Below, piece by piece: positions 46,199-57,259 of a stretch of DNA of 64,000 bases. The position numbers were made by a program, and so were the translations under genes. This DNA is from Iris pallida. Taxonomy: Eukaryota; Streptophyta; Magnoliopsida; Asparagales; Iridaceae. How positions within the stretch are numbered: the first letter of the stretch is position 1; each line of letters begins with the position of its first letter. A model generated the notes under the pieces. That model did not search any database. It was given only the letters and a program-made list of their open reading frames with translations, and was not told the origin of the DNA. The DNA lies in assembly GCA_029216955.1 (NCBI GenBank), contig JANAVB010031417.1:15059717-15123716 (forward strand), read 5' to 3'.

Positions 46199-48055
46199 TT
46201 ATTTGTAGAGCATTGAATCAGAAAAATAAGCTTCGACACCCTTAAAAGGGTTGATATCAGTAAACTCAGTCTTCACAACCCCTTGAGAATCCACGTACTT
46301 GAAGCATTGGTGGAGAGTTGAAGGCACAATATTATGCTCATATAACCATGGTCTTCTAAGAAGGATGTTGTAGGATACGTCTGAGTTAATAAAATAGAAT
46401 GTCGCCATAGTTCGAAGGTCACCAATCTGAATCTTCAGACGAATCTTCCCCAGTGGTTTACTCTTTCCAGAGTTGAAACCAACTATTGTCGTACTAGTGT
46501 AAGTCAAGTCACTAGTAGGAATCCTCAATGGTCTAAGCATACTAAGGATTATGCTAATGGAAGACCCATGATTAATGTAAATCCTGTCAACTTCAGTAGA
46601 TTCGATATACCCAGTATAGCACAAAGGCCTGTCGTGCTTGTTATGCTTTAACAGCATGTCTTCTTGTGTGAAGGTAATATTAGGAATTGCCTCCATCACA
46701 CTATGACATTGTGGACACAAAACTGGTGTATTATCAGGACTCTTGAGTTGAGCTAAGCATGAATCTGCTTGAAGCAAAGCTTCACTCAAAGTCTTCCTAC
46801 TTTCTCTAGAAAGGCGAAGCAATTCGAAGATAGAGAGTCTAGCCGGAGTATTAGCTAACTGGGCTACAATATCAAATTTGTAGGGCTTCATCATCACCTC
46901 TTGACTGGAAGCAGACTTCAACGGGACGTCAAAGCGTACTGTTTTCTGTTTCTCCTTCTCAACCACAGATGGTTTAGCAGGAACAAGAGGCGGTTGAATT
47001 GGTAGTGTTTCCACTATATTTTTTGCTTCTTTGGAAGATCCCTCATATTCCTTGTGGTACTCTTTTCCAGATCTCGTACCAGCAAAGCTTTTTTCCTCAG
47101 ACTCAGGAGAAGGAAGTACCATATTGCAGGATTTAATCTTTTTTCCCTTGGTCTTCTTCTTTCGAGGAAGCTCAGAACCCAATCCAACAGTGGATTTTTG
47201 ACTTTGAATCTGTAAAGGAATTCGTATTCCTTTATCATAGTTCAAACCTTCCGCCTTCTGAAAGTCATAGCCCATCTTCTTCATGAGAAGGACTGATTGC
47301 TGACTGTATAAATCAATGGACAGCAGACTTTTAACAGGTAGTTCAACAGAGGAAGGAGAAGAGATCTCTGTAACTACAGGAGAATGAGGAATAGAAGCCT
47401 CTGTAGCTACGGGAGGAGAAGAAGTTGGGATACAAGGAAAAATCCCTGTAGGAGCTTTTTCATAAGCAGCAAAAACTTTTTGTGCCCTGTATAAAGGAAC
47501 ACTATTCATAGCTAGCCACTGCTGATGAATAAGTATGAGTTTAGTAGGAGGAGCTAGACTTGGAGGGCATATGTTCAAACCTCTTAGTCTATCTTCCAAA
47601 GGAATGCCATCCCATAGATGATCCAAATCATCAGGATCTGGAATAACATGAGAAATCATGTTGCAGGTTTTAACTTTTTTATCTTTCTTGGATTTTGAAG
47701 TTTTACCTTCATCTTCCATTTCAGGTACTAAGTCAGGATGTACCCACATAATTTTACCATTCTTTAATGTGAGAGGCAACAATCCTTCATTTTCCTCTCT
47801 GGCAGACGGGATATTCACTATCTTCATCGTCGCCTTCGAAATTGGGACAATCCCATCTGGAACTTGTTGAGGAGGAAAATCTCCGAATTGAAGAGAAACC
47901 ATATTGGTTGTGACCGTATGCTCATCGTTAGTTAAAGCAATGGCATTGGCATTGATCAGCTCTTGGATTTTCTTCTTTAGAACATAACAAGCCCTGGTGG
48001 GATGATTTATGTATCTGTGATAGATACAATACTTGGGATTGTCAGTCAGATTCAC
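46199..48055 (-). pseudogene. Gag C-terminus and protease region of E
   Basis: About 618 codons, same frame as gag. It starts with a zinc-knuckle-like stretch (YCIYHRYINHPTRACYVLKK) and contains a G-patch-like segment (MGYDFQKAEGLNYDKGIR). Near its end is the retropepsin fold (residues about 500-605, with TSTTIVGFNSG and SYNILLRRPWL). At the active site the protein reads INHGSS where a catalytic Asp before Gly is expected, so the protease is probably inactive. The frame is bounded upstream by TAA at 48112-48110. Confidence 0.7.
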
Positions 48056-48109
48056 CTCATTAGGCCTTTTTGGCTCTGGAATCTGGAGTTTTCCATGTTT
48101 TACTAGACA

Positions 48110-49057
48110 TTAAAATATCCCTGGGATATCACTTTCGTCAAAAGAGTATTCTTCTTTAGGTTTAGAAGACTCCTGATTATTCGACGTCGTTTTGTTCTTG
48201 GAAAGATTAACCATGAGGGTATCCTTACCTTTCCCATTACGATTACCAGAATTATTACCAGAAGAGCCTTTCTTTCCTTTATCCTCTAAGGCAAAAATCA
48301 ACCCATGTTCACGAGCCAACCTACCATTGGTCTCGGCAGAAACTGCTGCTATAATACACGAGGCCCAATCTGTGAATTGAGAACCCGTAAAGACAGCAAT
48401 GGATGGTCGCAGATTCATCTTGCATGTATCAATCAACGCTGAATCCGGCATACCAGGAGGCATTTTTAGAGTCGCATGTCAAAAACGTTCGATGAACGTC
48501 CGAGTATCTTCCTTCTCCTTTTGTTTGATTTCTATTAGGGAGGACATGTTCATGTCCATGCCCCCTTCATAGAAACGGGAGAGAAATATTGCTTTAAATT
48601 CATTAAAAGATGAAATACAATTGTCAGGTAAACTACGATACCAGTCGTAAGCTGAACCCGTCAAACATCCGATGAACACTCGAGTGAGAAGGGCATCATC
48701 TTTCTGCAGATGCACAGTCATAATATCAAAGTAATTGATATACTGACTAGGAGAAGCCTTTCCATCAAGCAATACCATTGATTGTGGCTTAAATTTCGGT
48801 GGAAAGGGTACATCATTCCAATGAGGAGAATAAGGTTGCTTAATCCCTAACCTCTGGAGCTGATCCTTGTGCTTTAAAACTTCAAACTGTGCTTTGAGCT
48901 CACGCACTGCTTGAATGGCTTCACTGGTTTGAGGAAGCACGTTTGATTGAATAGTTGTTGGATGTACCGCAACCCCCACTGGAGGTGGTACATCTTCTGG
49001 AATGATAGGATCTGGAGATACAGAATTTTGGTTAACAGCAGGCTCTTGAATATTCAA
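48110..49057 (-). pseudogene. Gag core of E, interrupted by TGA
   Basis: Retrotransposon Gag domain of the Tat type: YINYFDIMTVHLQKDDALL, GSAYDWYRSLPDN and FNEFKAIFLSRFYEG are visible. The frame is continuous with the upstream gag ORF except for TAA at 49075-49073, and is broken by TGA at 48481-48479 in a context (ERF-stop-HATLK) where Arg CGA would fit. It ends at TAA 48112-48110. All pieces share one reading frame. Confidence 0.85.
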
Positions 49058-49072
49058 AGGTATGTCAACCCC

Positions 49073-50710
49073 TTAATTATCTTGAGTTTGTGCTACAACT
49101 TGTACCGGTGTTGCTACTGCCGGCTGAGCAGTTTGCTGAGTCATTATTATCTGGTGCATGCTTTGCATCATAGTAAGCTTGTCCTTTAATGATTGCTCAA
49201 CGGCAGTGAGACGTTGTTCTGTATTAGCAGATGACGTCTCTGGTTCATCTCCAATAGCGTAGGATTCAACCTCTCTTGAAGATATAGAAGGATTGGTATA
49301 GAGGTATGAATCAACACTATCTGTTTCGGACTCAAAAGATTGAGTACCCCCAGCTTCTGAATCAGAAGTCTGCAACTGTCTTTGCCTTCTTGATCGAGTA
49401 TTCTGATATACTCCTTCAAAGGAATCAAGAAGTCTGTTGAATTGTTGTTGTCCTGGAGTTTGGGACGTGTTGCGTCTGGGACGTCGTCCTCTGTTAGTAT
49501 GAGATGCCATATTGACTGACGCATATGACAACTCATGTTCTTGGTCACCAACTTGTTGTTGAGGCGTATTGAAACTTAACCGATCAAAAACTGACCATTT
49601 AGAATCTAAACAATAACACTTGATTACAATCTGGTGACACTCACAATGGTGATTTTCTAGGGGGAGTGTCACAGGAGATTGTCTATTTTTACGCTTTTGC
49701 ATTAGCAACTCGCGTAAATCAGAAGGAGTAGAGGGAGTAGTCTTCTTTATTATATTTGGGGTTGAAAAACGTTTAGTCCCTTGTGTATAAAGAAGATTAC
49801 TAACTGCATTCGCAGAACCAAACTTTATATTTTTACGCGCTTGGAGTTGCGTGCATAAATCCTGAGATTTTTTAGCACAAAGGACTCCATCTTCATTGCG
49901 TGTAATTTGAAAGTTTGGTACCTTGCGTACAACAGTATAAGAAGGTTGTTGGTTGAAAACAGGGGTTTTACCAACTATGTTTTTATGCTTCATGCGTGCA
50001 GGTATATTCACTTTAGATGCAGAAACATCATTGTGAATTTTATCTACACTGTCACAGACAGAAGATTTACCTTTACGCACAGAGCGTAAAACATGAGTAT
50101 CTGCCACGTTATAAACGGAAGATTTTCCTTTACGCGTGGAGCGTAAATTTTGTGTGTCTACCGCGTCACAGACGGGAGACTTGTTCTTACGCGCGGGGCG
50201 TACAGCTTTGGAGTCTACCACGTCACAGACGGAAGACTTGTTCTTACGCGCGAGGCGTACAGCTTTGGAGTCTACCACGTCACAGGCGGGAGACTTGTTC
50301 TTACGCGCGGGGCGTACAACTTGATTTTTACGCCCAGAGCGAAAAACCTGAGGGTCTGCCACGTTACCAACGGGAGACTGATTTTTACGTCCATGACGTA
50401 TCACCGAAGTAGAGACTGCTTTATCATAGATGGGAGCCTCTACAACAGGAGTAGGAAGGATGCCTTTGCCTTCCGAGACAGCAGGGAAATCCGAGGATAT
50501 CTTGGATTTGGGAATCCAAACTTTTTGCGCCTTCCTTGATTTCTGAACATTGGAGCAGCGAGTACCACCCCCAGTTCGGAGCATTTTTTCGTAAGCAGTC
50601 TGGTCGAAGTGTACAACCAGAGTCTTCTTTGTCGATCCGATCGACACATCATCATATTGAGCAATTGCCTCCTCGTCAGAGGAGAAGGTCATCCCCAGCA
50701 GAGTCGCCAT
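49073..50710 (-). CDS. Gag N-terminal ORF of E with 19-residue repeats
   Basis: 545 codons. The ATG (50710) overlaps the primer-binding site, so translation begins right at the LTR edge. Residues about 100-220 contain six to seven copies of a 19-residue unit (RPARKNKSPVCDVVDSKAV-type), encoded by a 57-bp DNA repeat. Further repeats are basic (RSGRKNQ, RSTRKGKS). The C-terminal third is Gln/Ser-rich. It has no catalytic domain; by position it is the N-terminal extension of Gag. It stops at TAA 49075-49073 and reading would continue in frame into the Gag core. Confidence 0.75.
   Translation of the reverse strand: MATLLGMTFSSDEEAIAQYDDVSIGSTKKTLVVHFDQTAYEKMLRTGGGTRCSNVQKSRKAQKVWIPKSKISSDFPAVSEGKGILPTPVVEAPIYDKAVSTSVIRHGRKNQSPVGNVADPQVFRSGRKNQVVRPARKNKSPACDVVDSKAVRLARKNKSSVCDVVDSKAVRPARKNKSPVCDAVDTQNLRSTRKGKSSVYNVADTHVLRSVRKGKSSVCDSVDKIHNDVSASKVNIPARMKHKNIVGKTPVFNQQPSYTVVRKVPNFQITRNEDGVLCAKKSQDLCTQLQARKNIKFGSANAVSNLLYTQGTKRFSTPNIIKKTTPSTPSDLRELLMQKRKNRQSPVTLPLENHHCECHQIVIKCYCLDSKWSVFDRLSFNTPQQQVGDQEHELSYASVNMASHTNRGRRPRRNTSQTPGQQQFNRLLDSFEGVYQNTRSRRQRQLQTSDSEAGGTQSFESETDSVDSYLYTNPSISSREVESYAIGDEPETSSANTEQRLTAVEQSLKDKLTMMQSMHQIIMTQQTAQPAVATPVQVVAQTQDN
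50072..50395. repeat. 57-bp repeats in E gag carrying the LTR motif
   Basis: TTTACGC-N5-GCGTAAA-like inverted pairs recur at 50072, 50129, 50186, 50243, 50300, 50327 and 50384, mostly exactly 57 bp apart. The word GCGTAAA is the same one scattered through the E LTR. Confidence 0.9.
50693..50709 (-). other. Primer-binding site of E
   Basis: TGGCGACTCTGCTGGGG on the minus strand, 3 bp inside the 5' LTR. This is the form of primer site I associate with Tat/Ogre elements; the exact tRNA was not checked. The gag ATG shares its first bases. Confidence 0.75.
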
Positions 50711-50712
50711 TT

Positions 50713-51786
50713 TGTTTCACTTAACAAAATGCCTAAAAATTAGCCATTGAAAATAAAACGAGAAAAAGTACAAGAAGTACAAATTGTTCTGGGAAGTATT
50801 GCTATGGAAGTCTGATCTGAAGGCGATCACTTTGTTCCTTGGACCATACGATGATGATGAAGATCACTGCTAAAAGATGAACAACCGGAAGAACTAAGTC
50901 ACCAGAAAGGTATCGACGCACTTGGGCACTGATGGCGAGGTCGAATGCTTTCCTGCTTTGCTTCACTCTGTTCTGGAAGAAAAGTTGAAGAAGAATGCTC
51001 TCCCAAAATCAAAGTCTCTGGGCTCTGATTTCTGTATTCTCTCCTGTCTCTCTGCTCCCTGATGCCCTTGTTATAAAAAATAAGTCTATTTATAGACTTG
51101 ACCCCTTGTGCTTAAAAAGCAACAAAATTGGGTTTTGTATGCTGGTAACTGTCACCCACGATGGAAGTCACCCTCTGAATATGTTGACACGCGTCCCATT
51201 ATTCCAACAAAAATAGGGAGCACGTATACACGTTCCTCAATAAATGTGGCATGAAAGCCACGTGGATAAACCACGTTCCAAAGTAGTCAGGAAGGATCGG
51301 GCGTAAAAACGTCCGCAAAATATGCCCCGAGCGTAAAGTAGCAACTGGTGTAAAAACAACACAATTAAAACTTCTCAGCGTAAAGTGGCTAAAATAGCCT
51401 TGAGCGTAAAACTTAGCCCAAATAGACTTTACGCCCACAATAGCTTTGAGCGTAAAAGCTCATATAACTATCGTGCGTAAAAAGAAGTAATTATTGAGCG
51501 TAAAGTAGCCTTTTTTGCACACCATACGACAAGTATCGAGCTTGATAAAAATTCGATCCTCTCGACTTCTGTGTTGCATGTTGTCAGCAAATCATTATGT
51601 CAGAGTCATTATCACTTGTATTAAATGCATGATCTGACAGCTTCCCAGCATAAAGTAGGCAGTGTAGAGGATGGCTAGCGTACAGACTAGCCTGGCATAA
51701 TAAATAGCTCTTATAGAGAATTGCCTGCGTAAAGTCCTCAATTCCTTTTGAATTAATCAAATAAAGCACTTTTTTACGCTCCTACA
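50713..51786 (-). repeat. 5' LTR of E
   Basis: 1074 bp, nearly identical to 39592-40662. Same GCGTAAA words. Contains the intact TATA box. Confidence 0.95.
51086..51095 (-). promoter_or_regulatory. TATA box of E 5' LTR
   Basis: CTATAAATAG on the minus strand. The same place in the 3' LTR has one changed base (TCAATAAATAG). Confidence 0.55.
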
Positions 51787-51791
51787 CACCA
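51787..51791. repeat. Target-site duplication of E, right (CACCA)
   Basis: Matches 39587-39591. Confidence 0.95.
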
Positions 51792-52533
51792 GAGAGTCCA
51801 CACTCGGGACGAGGGTGTCTTGCCGTGAGCTAACCAGAGAGTCCATACTCGGGACGAGGGTTAGTGCTTAGTTCAAACCAGAGAGTCCACACTCGGGACG
51901 AGGGTTTGGTTCTTCCATTGATCTCGTGATTATCGTTCATCCGGCAGTTCATTTATGCGTAGTTGTTCTAGTGTTTGTGTGTTCGTATTCGTGTTCGTAT
52001 TCGTGTTCGTGTTCGTGTTCGTAGTCATTTGTCTTGTCCTTGTTCTTTCTTGTTTATTTCTTGCGTATGATAAAACTGTTAGATAGGCATATATATTATG
52101 TATCTTGCTATGTCCTCTGAGGACCTGATGATCTCCTCAGGTTTAGCGGTTGCATGGAGTTAGCTAGTAGTTCTGGATGGCGGAGGATTGGCGGTTCTTG
52201 CGGGATTCAGGTATCGTTATCGTGTTTATTATTCGCTCGTGCTTTCATACCTTAACATGAGTTATCCTGTTCCTTGATTCAGTTTTAGACTCTTGTTATT
52301 TCCTTTAGAGTCTTATCGGGCATTTATGCTAGTGGGCTGCAGACCACGACCCATAGTCTTCATTCATGTTTCATATTCTTATTATGGATTGAGATATAGA
52401 TTTGTTTGCCATGATTTGGCAGTATACCATAGCCTTGACAGCGTTTACGTATTCGAGTCGGGCCGGAGTCCATTCGATACATAGCTGGCTTGCTCACGAG
52501 CTCGCGTCCGAAAATCGGGTGCGGGTCGTGACA

Positions 52534-52538
52534 AGTCA
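52534..52538. repeat. Target-site duplication of D, right (AGTCA)
   Basis: Matches 32721-32725. Confidence 0.95.
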
Positions 52539-53405
52539 CGGCCAAGCAATGAGTACGGCTTTATACATTAGCTAACTAGGGTTGTCACAATCCTAATTAC
52601 TAACAAATGCAAGTATGAAAATTCCAAGTCCAGCACCTGCCTGCTACTACCTGAATGGTCCAAGCCAAAAAGAAAAGAAGTATAGCAGACACACTGCAGT
52701 AAGATACATGTGTCCTAAAGAGGTGCCCCACTCGACGGTGTGCTGGAAGAGTGCTCATCATGACAGATAGCTCCAAATCCCAAGGATATATATATAACGC
52801 CAAGACCAAAGGGACAACAGGTAACTGGGAAATTCTCAATGATCTAAGTAATCAAGCTAGTTGTTTAGTCCTTAATATTTTCTTGTTGGATTCCGGGTGT
52901 GGCATTCCGCAGAATCCATCCTAGACATGAGACATACGAGACTGGACAATAACAAGAATGTGCACCATAACAAGCCACAACAAGAAAATATAATAGACAA
53001 GAAGCCAGGAGTGCGGTACGACGAGCCACTATCAAGGAGCAAGAAATGTACTGGAATCAAGAGTGCGCCATGACAGGCCACTATCATGTAAGCAAAGAAA
53101 GACATGTACAAGAGTTCACCACGACGGGTCACTATCTAGTAGACAAAGAAGGCATGGCAATAATTATCATAGCTTGTAAGAAAGAATCTATCAAAGACAT
53201 ATCATGGCATGTAGGAAAGAATAATTAAAGCTAAGTACATTTCATAGAAAAATAATTGAACATGTGCTAGTGTCAAGTGTATATAGGGTATACAATCATT
53301 CTCTAACTATGCAAGATCATCTAATCATGTTAAAAAATTATTACAATCGAAGAATATATCAAAAACGGGCAGAAACGGGCAAAAACAGACTAAAATAGCA
53401 TAAAA

Positions 53406-53522
53406 CGGCATACCGGCGGTATACTGCGGCATACCGGCGGTATACCGGCCTAAAGACAGAAAGTTTCTGGTACAAAAATTGTTATACCGGCTGTATACAC
53501 CGGCATACCGGCGGTATACCTT
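53406..53522. repeat. Cluster of GGCATACCGG / CGGTATACC palindromes in b LTR
   Basis: Short inverted repeats such as CGGCATACCGGCGGTATACC recur five or six times. A second cluster lies at 58448-58495, and the sister LTR has a shorter version at 62978-63072. Confidence 0.8.
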
Positions 53523-53589
53523 TTTTCCAAACAGCAATAAAATTCAGATTTTTGCCAAAACTTGTTTCGGCCATAAAAACTTCGTTTTA

Positions 53590-53592
53590 AAT
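53590..53592. repeat. Target-site duplication of the CACTA element, left (AAT)
   Basis: AAT before CACTACAAC; repeated at 57570-57572. The sister b LTR near 63145 shows the empty site TTTTAAATCG. Confidence 0.95.
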
Positions 53593-53760
53593 CACTACAA
53601 CAAAAATACCCTTTAATGACGCTTGATAAGGGGATTTAATGACGGCTGATAAAGAAGCGTCATCAAAGTTCAGCAAGACTGTAATCTATGACGGTTATCT
53701 ATAAAAGCGTTATTGATTGTCTCTCAGTGGTACGAGCGTTATGAAAAAAACACAAATTTT
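53593..53760. repeat. CACTA left subterminal repeats
   Basis: TTTAATGACGCTTGATAA, TTTAATGACGG, GAAGCGTCATCA, AAGCGTTATTG and GAGCGTTATG lie within 170 bp of the end. Such words are transposase-binding sites in En/Spm. Confidence 0.7.
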
Positions 53761-55218
53761 AAGTCGAAATCTCGATTCTCCCGTACTTAAGTCGAAAAGT
53801 CCCTTCTCCCGCACTTACTCTCTTTCTCCTTCTCTCTCTCCTCCCGCTCCCCAACTCCCTTAGGCCCGCTCCGGCGCTCCCGAACTCCTCTCAGCCCGCT
53901 CCCCGCTTCCGATCAACTCCCCTCAGCCCGCTCCCCGCTCCCCGTGCCCCAACTCCCCTCAGCCCGCTCCCCGCTCCCCAAGGTTTGTCCTAAATTATTT
54001 CTTATTTTGTGCCCTAATTTCTGCCTCGACTTGATTTTAGTAAAATGTCCTAATTTTGACCTATTTTCTATTTCCTAGTTTTCGAAAGATGGCTAAAATA
54101 TCTTTGAATGCATGTTTGGAAATCTTTGAAAGAATTTTCTTTTTTTTACTAATTTGTGAGGCATTTTCTTTGTCCGCGCATTGGTTCATCTTCTTGTTTC
54201 TTTCTTTGTTGGTTCTTGCAGTGTGGAAGGGTGTTAATTCCATTGCTTTCGGACGAATACTTATAAGTTGAACTTCATGGAGACACGTTCGGGTAGCAAG
54301 GTTTGTTTTGGTTCATGGAGACATGTTCTTTTCAATTGCCCTATTTTCTAGAAATCATGGACAAGAAAGAGATCAATGTCCCTGTAACGTATGACACATG
54401 TTGAACACGGCATTTTTACACTCGAAATTACTCCAGGTCACGCAGAAATCGGTACCGTGTCTGTGTATGTGCCATGTCATATTGTCTTTAAATCAAGTCC
54501 TATTCTTCTTATATTAAATTACTCCAGGCAATACAACTTATTTTTTACAGTGTGCACGTTGCTCATGCATTGAGGGTGGGATGGATCTTTGACATCAATA
54601 TATGCAATTGTTTGACTGTACATCTTTAGATTAAATGATATCGGTCATGTTGGATGTGAGCGTTGACCAACTCTTTTTTTAGGTTTATTTGACCCTCTTT
54701 TGTAGTTATGTAGATGATTCATATAGACTTTCTCAATATATATTCTTACATATTTTGACATTTTGTTACCTTTTATACCCGTATGCACATATAGGGAATT
54801 GTAAACCATTTTCTGTTTTGTAATAACGAAATAAACTATTCCTAAGTCATGTTCTTCTTCTTTTTTAACTCTAGCAATTAAAGTTATATTCTAGAATCAA
54901 CCTTCTCCACTTTCATGAGTCTGAATTTATTGGCCATATCTACTTCATATTGGCCATTCTGGAATCAATCTTTCTTTCCTATTCAATAACCAAATTGCTT
55001 TATTCCATTCATGTTCCCTTTAATGTAGGAAGCATTGGATTCTAATTGTTGTTGAGCTCTCTACCTTTAATGTTTACTGGTTGGACTCGCTGTGTTTTAA
55101 ACCGAGAGGAGATATTAAGTTGTTTTTCAATACGTGAGTGAAATTATTATTATTGTTGTTAATATTTTAATAATGTGTATATTCTGATGTTAGTATATAT
55201 AATTATTTTCTACTAGTG

Positions 55219-55629
55219 GCCTCAACACAGCATATATTGGTGGTAAAAGATCAAATAGAAGTCCTACTTGGAAATTACCCAAGGTAATCAAACTAATATA
55301 TGACTTATTATAATCATGGACATTATATTCTCTTACAAATAATATCTTCATATAGGTCCCGAAACAACCTGGAGGTTATGAATACGGATATTTTGTTATG
55401 AAATATCCGCGGGATCTCATGGAAGACCCCTCTCCTACTATTGAGTCAAAGGTAAGTTGTTCATTAATTTAATTCTTAATTACTTTTCTGAAATTATACA
55501 AACTAATGTAACTATTTTTTGACTTTTTAGCTAAAAAAATTGGCTAGAAAATCAACATACACGCAGGAAGAACTAGATGATGTCCGATGCGAATTCATCG
55601 AATTCGTTGCCAATCATATGGATACATGA
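55219..55629 (+). pseudogene. C-terminal exons of an Ulp1-like (C48) protease
   Basis: Three exons in one consistent frame: about 55219-55283 (ends WKLPK|gtaatc), 55356-55451 (starts after TATATAG, ends ESK|gtaagt) and 55531-55629 (starts after TTTTTAG, ends TGA). The second exon reads VPKQPGGYEYGYFVMKYPRD, matching the Q...GxxCGxxV end of C48 cysteine proteases carried by many plant CACTA elements, but the catalytic Cys position is Tyr (GYEYGYF). The third exon (YTQEELDDVRCEFIEFV) is the usual C-terminal helix. The N-terminal part with His and Asp was not found, so this is a fragment of a SUMO-protease-like passenger, not a working enzyme. Confidence 0.75.
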
Positions 55630-56492
55630 GGGTCAAGGTACTCATTTCACTCATTTCTATTACTGATACGAGACACCCCAGTGTCACATGGACACAATAC
55701 ACTCAAGACACTGTTAAGACACTCACTAAACTATGACTGATAGTCCTACCCTCTGTTCTGTTTGTCGAACATTAATTTTTGGTTATGGATTTGTTAGGGT
55801 TTGTAGATTTGTTGTGGATTTTGAAACATCAATCACAGCTTTGATTTTCAATCAAATAGCATAAGCTTTTCCCATATTTCTTCTACTTTGCTGCTATGGA
55901 TAAGAATAATACTTCAATTCATATTTAAGTTAATAACAAAAGATAAAATGTTTCATGTGCTGTTTATGTATTTCTTGTATAATCAAGTGGTTTAGGCATC
56001 TTTTGGGAATTTCTTATATAAAGGAACTGGAAATGTTTCATGTGCTGTTTATGCATCTCTTGTATGATCAAGTGGTTTAGGCATCTTTTGGAAATTTCTT
56101 ATATAAAATATTTTTGTATTATCATCCACCTGTTGACAAATGACGCTAAGTTTGGCTCGTATTTTCTTATATACCAACTTGACACACAAAGCAGCTTATG
56201 GATGAATCACTTATACATGGCCTCCTAATCTCTTACACATGTAATTCCCAAGTTTGTGCCCCAGTTCTTTGTCTGCCTCATGTGCAGAGATCTATGATAC
56301 CCTACCTGTCCAATTCGACCATTGATACTCTAAGGGTACACTAAGTTTCCTAGATTGCCTGTACCTGTCCATATGTGTATGTTGTTGACCTAAATTTGTT
56401 CCCAGGTCTTGTATACCTGTCATACTCTAACATAAAACAAATACTCATTAACTGGCACTGGCTCACTGCTTGCGTAGGCCTATGGCCAAGAG

Positions 56493-56790
56493 CCTACAGC
56501 AGGTCAAGCTGGAGGGGGGGAATGAGTCCCCTGCTGCTGCTAATGTAGCCTACTGCTTTGGCCTGGCCTGCTGCCACTTGCCCTACCTGCAGGCAATAGC
56601 CTCAAGCCTTAGCCCAACATCTGCAGCATCAGTGGCCTTAGCCAACATCTGCTGCCATTTGCCTACAGCAGGTCAAGCTGGAAAGGGGGGGAATGAGTCC
56701 CATGCTGCTGCTAATGTAGCCTACTGCTTTGGCCTGGCCTGCTGCCACTTGCCCTACCTGCAGGCAATAGCCTCAGGCCTTAGCCAACAT
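56493..56790. repeat. 169-bp tandem duplication inside the CACTA element
   Basis: CCTACAGCAGGTCAAGCTGG starts at 56493 and again at 56662. The two copies share GCTGCTGCTAATGTAGCC and CTGCCACTTGCCCTACCTGC. A 126-codon frame across it is a result of the duplication. Confidence 0.85.
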
Positions 56791-57259
56791 CTTTCTGATA
56801 GTTACATTATATATACACAAGATGAATCTGACAGAAACTCCACACAATAGTTTCCCACAACATATGTTGAATTGTGATCTTAATGTGTATTTTTAATCAG
56901 GACTTATATCATTATATCACATTTATTAAACCTTGTTTTATCTTTTGCAGGGTACATGTGCTGTGGACACAGGTCTTCATGTGACTAAGTTGTATGTTAT
57001 GGTGTGGGATATGTGGATAGTTTTGATGTAAAGTGTACTAGCTATATTGGATACTGATCTATAGATTTTTGTGAAGATGTATATATATATGGCCTGAGAA
57101 ATGTGGAATGATAGCTAAAGTGTACTCTATTTTGAGACAATAGAATGTACCCTATTTTGAGACAATGAAATGGAGATTAATGTTACATTTCAATGTTTTG
57201 TTGTGAATATGGTTCAAATTAAGTGGTTGTTTTCGAATTGAATTGAGCAGGGTTTGAAA

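Larger units (their letters stand above)
39592..51786 (-). mobile_element. E: Tat/Ogre-type Ty3/gypsy element with antisense ORFs
   Basis: 12.2 kb with CACCA duplications, LTRs 39592-40662 and 50713-51786, primer site TGGCGACTCTGCTGGGG, gag-pol on the minus strand (50710-41704) and two plus-strand ORFs between pol and the 3' LTR. A second, archaeal-type RNase H domain before integrase is the hallmark of the Tat/Ogre lineage, and antisense genes at this place are known from that lineage (for example Grande). The LTR copies differ by only a few percent by eye, yet gag-pol has at least five nonsense codons and a frameshift, so this copy probably moved with help from intact relatives. Confidence 0.9.

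Noticed and set aside
50017..50539. Plus-strand frames with repeated LFLRAGRTALEST-type residues
   Set aside because: Antisense shadow of the 57-bp repeats in E gag, which has the better coding case by position and start.
53830..53985. CpG island or host-gene promoter in the C-rich stretch
   Set aside because: It lies inside the CACTA element and consists of short CTCAGCCCGCTCCCCG repeats ending in a splice donor; better read as the element's leader exon.
56470..56850. 126-codon frame inside the CACTA element
   Set aside because: Spans a 169-bp tandem duplication; no domain and no splice context.
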